From NCBI GenBank assembly GCA_905198755.1, contig CAJKDR010000044.1, forward strand, positions 1-8,250: a stretch of 8,250 nucleotides of DNA, given 5' to 3'. Position numbers and translations under genes: made by a program. Position 1 is the stretch's first letter. Each line of letters opens with the position of its first letter. This stretch comes from an uncultured Clostridiaceae bacterium. GTDB taxonomy: Bacteria > Bacillota > Clostridia > TANB77 > CAG-508. The notes below the pieces were generated by a model. The model saw only the letters and a list, made by a program, of their open reading frames with translations. It did no database searches and was not told the DNA's origin. Positions 1 to 5,282 of the stretch are shown one piece after another.

Positions 1-6
1 CTCCTT
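1..6 (-). promoter_or_regulatory. Putative Shine-Dalgarno site of a gene beyond the left edge
   Basis: The first six bases read AAGGAG on the minus strand, 47 bp downstream of the stop codon of the prepilin-like gene. The intervening stretch (7-53) is almost pure A/T and shows no terminator hairpin. A strong ribosome binding site here suggests that another minus-strand gene begins just outside the window and is co-transcribed. Its start codon is not visible, so this is an inference from a six-base motif. Confidence 0.4.
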
Positions 7-53
7 ATTCCAGAAATATTATATATTTAATACGAATTTTTTTCAATATATTT

Positions 54-1346
54 TTATTCTATTTGCCATATTCCATTTACTTGATTTTCTATTTTAGTAG
101 TGGCACTAAGTGTAACTATTGGTCTAAACGCAAGTTTTGCATTATTAGTAGTTCCACTTGATCTATAAAGCATATTGTGATATATCCTACCATTATCATT
201 TATTATTCTAGCATAAAAGAATGCATAACTAGTATCTGCAAATGTGCACGTTGACGCAAGCCATTGCTTTATGTTTTTACTTTCTGTTCCTTTTAGTAGC
301 ATATTTACAATTTCATTGTCTTTTATTTTATCTGATAATATATAATAATAACAGCTATAAGTTACTTCTCTTGTTCCAGGATTGCTAGCACTTATCTCAT
401 TGTCATCTCCAGGAACACGAAATTTTTGATATCCAGCAGTTGTTATATTGCTCCAGCTCTTTCCATTATCTTTTGAACTTTGCATATATCTTGTTCCTGA
501 TACTTCATCAGTTGTAGGAAATCTGTATCTCCATACATTTCCATAATTACTATCTAAAGCTTTCTTCTTTTCGTCTGTTGTTATATCTGCAATTTCATTT
601 ATATCATTAACATTAATATTTCTTGCTGATTCAGCCTTTTTACCTTTTCCATATAATTGATTTGATAGTTCGTTTAAAATGTTTTCCGCATTCAAATAGC
701 CTTTTTCACCTTTTAAAAATACTGTTGAAGTTGTAGGTTTTTCACTTATTAACTCTAATTGTCCTCTTTCGTTTACACCAATTACTCTCCAATTTAAATT
801 TTCTGTTGTTAATACTTGTGTGTCTGCTTTAGATTCGCCTCCATTTATTGTATAATCTATAGAATAATTTTTTTCTCCACTTGAAAGTTCATCATAAGCT
901 ACATAATCTCCCATCTGTAAAGTAACATTTCCATTTGTTATCTCATTATTATTCTTAGTCCATTTTATATCTTCATCTTCATTAGAATTTATCGGTCCAA
1001 CGATATTTTTTCCATCCTTTGATAATGTATATAAATGATCAGTGCTTAAAAATATTATTTTCCATCCATTTTCACCATTTATTGATATGTTTGCTTCGTT
1101 ATTTTCTATTTTTAGCTCTGCATTATTATCAGTAATTTTCTTTAAAGTATATTCATTGTATGCTAGTGTTATTTTTTCTTTTTCTTCTGAAATCTTATAT
1201 TCAGTACTAGCTTTTCCACTTCTTTCAACTATGCCATTATTATTAGATAAGTTAATAGTAATGGCAGTTATTATTAATATCACTATTATAGTTATTATTA
1301 AGGCAACCACTGTAATTCCTTTATTTTCTGATAATCTTTTGTTCAT
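54..1346 (-). CDS. Prepilin-like (class III-type signal) surface protein with C-terminal WLAS/FRPIVTL domain
   Basis: This 430-residue protein has a short basic leader (residues 1-10, ending Lys-Gly) followed by a hydrophobic helix (11-33, beginning ITVVALIITIIVILII). That is the layout of a type IV prepilin or pseudopilin signal cleaved after Gly10. The usual Glu at mature position 5 is Ala, a variant I recall as common in gut Clostridia proteins of this class. Residues 45-70 are charged and probably helical. From about 145 the chain resembles modules I associate with DUF6273-like surface proteins: NWRVIGVNERGQLELISE (185-202), a GYLN...LYGKGKKAESARNINV stretch (216-247), WRYRFPTTDEV (272-282), and a C-terminal QWLAS (361-365)...FRPIVTL (407-413) domain. 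It is probably exported and held by the N-terminal helix. The start has AGAGG just upstream, and the gene begins 12 bp after rlmB. Its function and ligand are unknown; the domain assignment is from memory of the pattern. Confidence 0.75.
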   Translation of the reverse strand: MNKRLSENKGITVVALIITIIVILIITAITINLSNNNGIVERSGKASTEYKISEEKEKITLAYNEYTLKKITDNNAELKIENNEANISINGENGWKIIFLSTDHLYTLSKDGKNIVGPINSNEDEDIKWTKNNNEITNGNVTLQMGDYVAYDELSSGEKNYSIDYTINGGESKADTQVLTTENLNWRVIGVNERGQLELISEKPTTSTVFLKGEKGYLNAENILNELSNQLYGKGKKAESARNINVNDINEIADITTDEKKKALDSNYGNVWRYRFPTTDEVSGTRYMQSSKDNGKSWSNITTAGYQKFRVPGDDNEISASNPGTREVTYSCYYYILSDKIKDNEIVNMLLKGTESKNIKQWLASTCTFADTSYAFFYARIINDNGRIYHNMLYRSSGTTNNAKLAFRPIVTLSATTKIENQVNGIWQIE

Positions 1347-1358
1347 TTTATCTTCCTC

Positions 1359-2237
1359 TTACTTTTTATTTTTTTGTTTTACAACTTCATACATTACTAT
1401 GCCTGCTGAAACAGAAGCATTTAATGATGTTATATTTCCTTTCATAGGTATTTTTACTAATATATCGCAATTTTCTTTTACTAATCTACTCATTCCAAAT
1501 CCTTCACTTCCTATTACTATAGCTATTGGACCTGTCATATCTTGATTGTAATAATATCTATCTGTATCCATATCAGTTCCTATTATCCATAATCCTTGTT
1601 CTTTTAAATAATTCATTGTTTCTGTTATATTATTTACTCTGGCTACTTTCATGTATTCCACTGCACCTGCTGATGATTTATTTACAGTACTATTTACTCC
1701 AACTGCTCTCCTTTTGGGAATTATTACTCCATGTGCACCAGCAGTTTCTGCTGTTCTGATTATGGCTCCCAAGTTATGTGGATCTTCTATTCCATCTAGA
1801 ATTATTATAAATGGATCTTCATTTTTTTCTTTTGCCACATTTAATATATCATCCACATCGCAATATTCGAATGGTGGTACTATTGCAATTACGCCTTGAT
1901 GATTCCCTGTTTGACTCATTTCATCTAATTTTCTTTTATCTGTTTCAACAATTACCACTTTTGAATCTTTCGCTTTTCCTATTATTTTATTTATTGATCC
2001 CTGTTTTTCTCCCCTCGCAACAAATATTTTATTTATATCTTTTCCAGATTCCAATAATTCTAAAACCGAATTTCTGCCTTCAACTTGGTCGTCAAAATTA
2101 GAATTCTTAGCATCTTTTCCTTTTATATTTACTTTTTCTACTTTCGTTTTATTATTGTTCTTTTTGAAGTTAGAAGTTTGAAGTTTGAAGTTAGACTTTT
2201 GTTTTCCTTTATTACTTTTAAAATTATTATTTTTCAT
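1359..2237 (-). CDS. rlmB: 23S rRNA (guanosine-2'-O-)-methyltransferase RlmB, TrmH/SPOUT family
   Basis: RlmB is an S-adenosylmethionine-dependent enzyme that methylates the 2'-O of G2251 (E. coli numbering) in the 23S rRNA P-loop. The 292-residue product has the L30e-like substrate-binding domain (about 50-125, beginning VEGRNSVLELLESG) and a SPOUT knot domain (about 143-290). The three SPOUT motifs are intact: motif 1 DGIEDPHNLGAIIRTAE (148-164, Arg161), motif 2 IVIGSEGFGMS (240-250, Glu245) and motif 3 GNITSLNASVSAG (267-279, Asn273). Residues 1-48 form a Lys/Asn-rich, probably disordered extension longer than in typical RlmB (about 245 residues); part of it is encoded by a heptamer repeat. 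TrmH-family tRNA methyltransferases are the alternative, but the N-terminal domain favours RlmB. The ATG follows AGGAGG by 5 nt, and the gene overlaps the Ham1-like gene by 11 bp, suggesting translational coupling. Confidence 0.93.
   Translation of the reverse strand: MKNNNFKSNKGKQKSNFKLQTSNFKKNNNKTKVEKVNIKGKDAKNSNFDDQVEGRNSVLELLESGKDINKIFVARGEKQGSINKIIGKAKDSKVVIVETDKRKLDEMSQTGNHQGVIAIVPPFEYCDVDDILNVAKEKNEDPFIIILDGIEDPHNLGAIIRTAETAGAHGVIIPKRRAVGVNSTVNKSSAGAVEYMKVARVNNITETMNYLKEQGLWIIGTDMDTDRYYYNQDMTGPIAIVIGSEGFGMSRLVKENCDILVKIPMKGNITSLNASVSAGIVMYEVVKQKNKK
2166..2193 (-). repeat. Heptanucleotide tandem repeat (GAAGTTW)4 inside rlmB
   Basis: Four contiguous 7-mers read GAAGTTA, GAAGTTT, GAAGTTT, GAAGTTA on the plus strand (TAACTTC/AAACTTC on the coding strand). 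They encode roughly residues 15-25 of RlmB (SNFKLQTSNFK) in its Lys/Asn-rich N-terminal extension. Seven is not a multiple of three, so the repeat is read in successive frames, and gain or loss of one unit would shift the reading frame. Confidence 0.85.
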
Positions 2238-2838
2238 TGTTTCCTCCTAATATAGATTTTATAAATTCACATTCTTCACCAAATGAACTTTCTGTATAAA
2301 TTTTTATACCTTTCTTTTTCTTTTCCGTCATATACATATTAGTCTCTTTATCATAAATTAAAGAAGATAATGGATATCCTGGCACTCTATTAATATCAGG
2401 TTTAGAAACAAATAATCTTTTATGCTTTGTTTCTTTTGTATGAATATTGCCTTCTTCATCTACTATTGCAATAGAAATAACAAATGCTCCAGTACTTTCT
2501 CCTCCAACTTCTTTCAATTCCTTACTATATAACTCTATCATTTCTTCATCTGATAATCTTTTTCCATTATATCTTCTTACAAATACTCCTGGTTGTTTTT
2601 CCGGCGGAAGTTTATCAATTATTAATCCAGAATCATCTACTAAGACTGGAGATTTAATTTTATTATAATATGCTTTAGCTTTTATTATTGCATTTTCAGT
2701 AGTATTTTTTCCATTTTCATTAATATCTATATCTAAATTAATATCATCTAATGTATAATAATCTATATTCAAACTCTTTAATATAGTAGAATATTTTTCT
2801 ATTTTACCTTTATTTTTTGTAGCAATTAAAACTTCCAC
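2227..2838 (-). CDS. Divergent Ham1/RdgB-like non-canonical purine NTP pyrophosphatase
   Basis: Ham1/RdgB enzymes hydrolyse dITP, XTP and similar nucleotides to monophosphates, keeping deaminated purines out of DNA and RNA. The 203-residue length is normal for the family. The N-terminal half carries its motifs: ATKNKGKIEK (6-15, for the usual T/S-x-N-x-G-K-x-x-E), TENAIIKAKAY (47-57), VLVDDSGLIID (65-75, with Asp68-Asp69) and PGVFVRRYNG (83-92). The C-terminal half departs from it. The usual G-Y-D-P-x-F segment is replaced by VPGYPLSSLIYD (152-163), and I find no S-H-R motif near the end. The protein may therefore be a subfamily with altered specificity or weak activity. The start is GTG, 10 nt after AAGGAG, with no in-frame ATG nearby. 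It lies downstream of lepA and overlaps rlmB, so it is probably in one operon with both. Fold confidence is high; exact activity is less certain. Confidence 0.82.
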   Translation of the reverse strand: MEVLIATKNKGKIEKYSTILKSLNIDYYTLDDINLDIDINENGKNTTENAIIKAKAYYNKIKSPVLVDDSGLIIDKLPPEKQPGVFVRRYNGKRLSDEEMIELYSKELKEVGGESTGAFVISIAIVDEEGNIHTKETKHKRLFVSKPDINRVPGYPLSSLIYDKETNMYMTEKKKKGIKIYTESSFGEECEFIKSILGGNNEK

Positions 2839-2873
2839 TTATTTATAACTCCTTATTTATTTTTCAATTTTTT

Positions 2874-2998
2874 AAACTTGAATCAAAAACGAGTATTGCT
2901 AGGCAAAATTTAGTTGTAAACCGGAGGCGTACTGGTGTACGTTGAGGATTTGCAATCTAAATTTTAACAACGCAAGCCGAAGTTTTTCATTCAAGTTT
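2874..2998. repeat. 125-bp imperfect palindrome (hairpin element) between lepA and the Ham1-like gene
   Basis: The two halves are inverted copies around TGGT (2933-2936). Matching segments are AAACTTGAAT (2874-2883) with ATTCAAGTTT (2989-2998), AAAAAC (2885-2890) with GTTTTT (2982-2987), AAAATTTAG (2905-2913) with CTAAATTTT (2957-2965), TTGTAAA (2914-2920) with TTTGCAA (2949-2955, one wobble), and CGTAC (2928-2932) with GTACG (2937-2941). It abuts the lepA stop codon with a 1-bp gap and fills most of the 161-bp intergenic region. In lepA-operon mRNA it would fold into a long interrupted hairpin. No U-run follows it on the minus strand, so it is not a standard terminator in that direction. The plus-strand exit has a short T-run. 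Size and symmetry suggest a dispersed non-coding repeat. I have an uncertain memory of similar cores in other Clostridia. Confidence 0.75.
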
Positions 2999-2999
2999 T

Positions 3000-4811
3000 T
3001 TAATCCTCGTCAAGTTTAAGCACACTTAAAAAAGCTTCTTGTGGCAACTCAACATTACCTATCTCACGCATTTTCTTTTTACCTTTTTTCTGTTTTTCTA
3101 GCAATTTTTTCTTTCTTGTTATATCTCCTCCATAGCATTTTGCAAGCACATCTTTTCTCATAGCTGATATTGTTTCTCTCGCTATTATTTTTCCTCCTAC
3201 AACTGCTTGAAGTGGTATCGCGAATAATTGTCTTGGTATTACAGTTTTTAATTTTTCTACCATTTTCTTTCCTTTAGTATATGCTGAGTCCTTATGTACT
3301 ATAAAAGATAACGCGTCTACACCTTCTCCATTAACATGAATATCTAATTTTACTAATTCTGAACGTACATATTCCTTAAATTCATAATCAAATGATGCAT
3401 AACCTTTTGTTTTTGATTTTAAGTTATCAAAGAAATCATATATTATTTCATTTAATGGCATTTCATAAATTAAAGTAACACGTGTTTCATCTAAGTATTT
3501 CATATCTATATAGATTCCTCTTCTATTTTGACATATTTCCATTATATTTCCAACATATTCTTTAGGAGTAAATATTTCTGCTTTTACCATTGGCTCTTCT
3601 ATATATGAGATTTCTTGCTCTTTTGGTAATTCAGATGGATTATACAAATCAATAACAGTACCATCTGTTTTATGTACTTTATATATAACTGATGGTGATG
3701 TTGTTATTAAACCTAAATCAAATTCTCTATCTAATCTTTCTTCTATTATTTCTAAATGCAATAATCCTAAAAATCCACATCTAAATCCAAATCCTAAAGC
3801 TGCTGATGTTTCTGGTTCATACACTAATGCAGCATCATTTAACTGTAATTTTTCCAATGCTACTTTTAAATTTTCATAGTCACTTCCATCTATAGGATAT
3901 AAACCGCAATAAACCATTGGTTGTACTTTCTTATATCCTTTTAATGGTTCTTTTGCTGGATTACTAGATAATGTTATTGTATCACCAACATGTAAGTCTG
4001 ATAAACTTTTTATACTTGCTGCAATATAACCAACGTCACCTGCTAGTAATTCTTTTGCTGGCATATAGCTTCCTGGAGTAAAGTATCCAACTTCTGTAAC
4101 TGTAAATTTTTTATTTGTTGCCATTAGTTTTATTTCATCGCCAACTTTTACTTTTCCATCTTTAACTCTTACATATGCTACAGCACCTTTATAATTATCA
4201 TAATAAGAATCAAATATTAAACATTTAGTTTTTTTGTTTTCATCGCCGTCAGGTGCTGGTATGTCTGTAACAATTCTTTCTAGTACTTGTTCAACATTAA
4301 GTCCAGACTTGGCGGATATACACGGTGCATCTTGTGCTGGTATCCCTATTATATCTTCTATCTCATTTTTTATTTCATCTGGTCTTGCATTTGGTAAATC
4401 TATTTTATTTAATACTGGTAAAATCTCTAAATTATTATCTAGTGCTAAATATACATTTGCAAGCGTTTGTGCTTCAACGCCTTGTGAAGAATCTACAACA
4501 AGTACAGCTCCATCACATGCTGCTAAGCTTCTTGACACTTCGTAGTTAAAGTCCACATGTCCTGGAGTATCTATTAAATTTAATGTATATTCATTTCCAT
4601 CTTTAGCTTTGTATTTCATTCTTACTGCTTGAGATTTAATTGTTATTCCTCTTTCTCTTTCTAATTCCATATTGTCTAGTACTTGTGATTCCATTTCTCT
4701 TTTAGAAAGAACTCCTGTCATTTCTATTAATCTATCTGCTAAAGTTGATTTTCCATGATCTATATGTGCAATTATACTAAAATTTCTAATATACTTTTGT
4801 CTTTCTTGCAT
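3000..4811 (-). CDS. lepA: Elongation factor 4 (LepA), ribosome-associated translational GTPase
   Basis: LepA/EF4 is a GTPase that binds the ribosome and is implicated in back-translocation or initiation and subunit maturation. Numbered from the ATG at 4823, the motifs are G1 AHIDHGKST (19-27), G2 RGIT (58-61), G3 DTPGH (85-89, with catalytic His89), G4 NKID (139-142) and G5 SAK (170-172). They are followed by EF-G-like domains and the LepA-specific C-terminal domain with YGGDITRKKKLLEKQKKGKK. I place the start at the second Met (4811, giving 603 residues, MQERQKYIRNFSIIAH). GGAGGG sits just upstream of it, whereas the ATG at 4823 has no Shine-Dalgarno site, itself contributes to that GGAGG, and lies only a few bases past the predicted transcription start. 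A good promoter precedes the gene, and the hairpin element and Ham1-like gene follow. Nothing suggests loss of function. Confidence 0.97.
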   Translation of the reverse strand: MQERQKYIRNFSIIAHIDHGKSTLADRLIEMTGVLSKREMESQVLDNMELERERGITIKSQAVRMKYKAKDGNEYTLNLIDTPGHVDFNYEVSRSLAACDGAVLVVDSSQGVEAQTLANVYLALDNNLEILPVLNKIDLPNARPDEIKNEIEDIIGIPAQDAPCISAKSGLNVEQVLERIVTDIPAPDGDENKKTKCLIFDSYYDNYKGAVAYVRVKDGKVKVGDEIKLMATNKKFTVTEVGYFTPGSYMPAKELLAGDVGYIAASIKSLSDLHVGDTITLSSNPAKEPLKGYKKVQPMVYCGLYPIDGSDYENLKVALEKLQLNDAALVYEPETSAALGFGFRCGFLGLLHLEIIEERLDREFDLGLITTSPSVIYKVHKTDGTVIDLYNPSELPKEQEISYIEEPMVKAEIFTPKEYVGNIMEICQNRRGIYIDMKYLDETRVTLIYEMPLNEIIYDFFDNLKSKTKGYASFDYEFKEYVRSELVKLDIHVNGEGVDALSFIVHKDSAYTKGKKMVEKLKTVIPRQLFAIPLQAVVGGKIIARETISAMRKDVLAKCYGGDITRKKKLLEKQKKGKKKMREIGNVELPQEAFLSVLKLDED

Positions 4812-4835
4812 TTTTCCCTCCATTTTTCTTTTTGT

Positions 4836-4864
4836 ATTTTATCATAAAGGTTTATTTTATGCAA
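4836..4864 (-). promoter_or_regulatory. Predicted sigma-A promoter of the lepA operon
   Basis: On the minus strand the -35 is TTGCAT (4864-4859). A 17-bp spacer ends in TGA, an extended -10 feature, and the -10 is TAAAAT (4841-4836). Transcription would start near 4829, giving a leader of about 18 nt to the preferred lepA start at 4811. The -35 lies within the T-run that follows the preceding gene's terminator hairpin, so the two signals are tightly packed. Confidence 0.7.
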
Positions 4865-4865
4865 G

Positions 4866-4894
4866 AAAAATAGAACCCACAGAATGGGTTCTAT
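4866..4894 (-). terminator. Intrinsic terminator of the small LRV-like gene
   Basis: A perfect 10-bp stem, ATAGAACCCA (4870-4879) with TGGGTTCTAT (4885-4894), closes a 5-nt loop. On the minus strand it is followed by TTTTCTT. It lies about 50 bp past the stop codon of the 76-residue protein and insulates that gene from the lepA promoter. A second, weaker A/T-rich inverted repeat (TGAAAAA at 4919-4925 with TTTTTCA at 4934-4940) lies between the stop and this hairpin. Confidence 0.85.
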
Positions 4895-4943
4895 CTTTGG
4901 TTATATGAATAAATTTACTGAAAAATATTTGATTTTTTCAAAT

Positions 4944-5174
4944 TTATTCTTCATATCTTAGCACTAATTGGCTTTGAGCCATCTCTTGAATTTTTGTATT
5001 AGTGCTAAGAGTGAGTTCTTCAAGAACATCAGTAGGAGTTATAGGATTTCCTATTACCTCTATTAATATTTCTTGTGAGCTCTCTTTTGCTAACTTTCTA
5101 AGTGCCTCTGGATTTCTTACATTTGATGCAAGAAATATCTTGTTTTGTTCAGAAGCATTTGAGAAATCAACCAT
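4944..5174 (-). CDS. Small protein with leucine-rich-variant / HEAT-like repeats
   Basis: This is a 76-residue hypothetical protein with no signal peptide or membrane segment. It appears to consist of two repeat units of about 25 residues. Unit 1 runs from LASNVRNPEALRKLA (15-29) through KESSQEILIEV. Unit 2 runs from IGNPITPTDVLEEL (41-54) through TLSTNTKIQEMA. The pattern of Asn-Pro, then Pro-x-x-Leu-x-x-Leu, then a second helix matches leucine-rich-variant (LRV) and HEAT-like repeats, which form helical solenoids that usually bind proteins. Here the array is very short. The ATG follows GGAG by 8 nt. The gene has its own near-consensus promoter, a structured leader and its own terminator, so it is probably a monocistronic, well-expressed unit. 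I do not recognise a specific function. A domain-database search could show whether it belongs to a named family. Confidence 0.78.
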   Translation of the reverse strand: MVDFSNASEQNKIFLASNVRNPEALRKLAKESSQEILIEVIGNPITPTDVLEELTLSTNTKIQEMAQSQLVLRYEE

Positions 5175-5208
5175 GTTCTCATCTCCATTAAAATGTTTTA
5201 ATAGAAAT

Positions 5209-5245
5209 TATAACTGCTGACCATTAAGCATTTGCTTCAGTTATA
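5209..5245 (-). promoter_or_regulatory. Stem-loop at the 5' end of the LRV-like mRNA leader
   Basis: TATAACTG (5209-5216) pairs with CAGTTATA (5238-5245), an 8-bp stem. Inside it, AAGC (5226-5229) pairs with GCTT (5234-5237). The predicted transcription start (near 5244) falls at the edge of this structure, so the mRNA would begin almost directly with a hairpin, about 35 nt before the ribosome binding site. It could stabilise the mRNA or serve as an operator. I do not recognise it as a known riboswitch. Confidence 0.5.
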
Positions 5246-5250
5246 TTGGT

Positions 5251-5279
5251 ATTATACTATATTTTTTATGTTAACACAA
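5251..5279 (-). promoter_or_regulatory. Predicted sigma-A promoter of the LRV-like gene
   Basis: On the minus strand the -35 is TTGTGT (5279-5274), the spacer is exactly 17 bp, and the -10 is a perfect TATAAT (5256-5251). It begins 4 bp after the uvrB stop codon. The predicted start near 5244 gives a leader of about 70 nt. This is the best promoter match in the window. Confidence 0.78.
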
Positions 5280-5282
5280 GTG

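Noticed and set aside
54..500. Prepilin-like C-terminal domain as a diversity-generating retroelement target
   Set aside because: The lectin-like impression raised the idea, but no reverse transcriptase and no template-repeat copy of the 3' end is visible in the window.
1042..1545. A plus-strand open frame of 167 codons, hydrophobic in translation
   Set aside because: It runs antisense across the prepilin-like gene and the end of rlmB, which have clear ribosome binding sites and recognisable motifs. Its Leu/Phe/Ser-rich product is typical of the reverse complement of Lys/Asn/Glu-rich codons, and it has no good ribosome binding site.
2166..2193. Heptamer array considered as a CRISPR or iteron fragment
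   Set aside because: The units are directly contiguous with no spacers, number only four, and lie inside a coding region with no cas or rep gene nearby.
2874..2998. The hairpin element as a tRNA, riboswitch or standard intrinsic terminator
   Set aside because: It is one long interrupted duplex without cloverleaf arms or a known aptamer pattern, and it has no U-run after the stem on the minus strand.
4234..4549. Two overlapping plus-strand open frames (103 and 74 codons)
   Set aside because: Both lie fully inside the highly conserved GTPase region of lepA on the other strand and show no recognisable domain.
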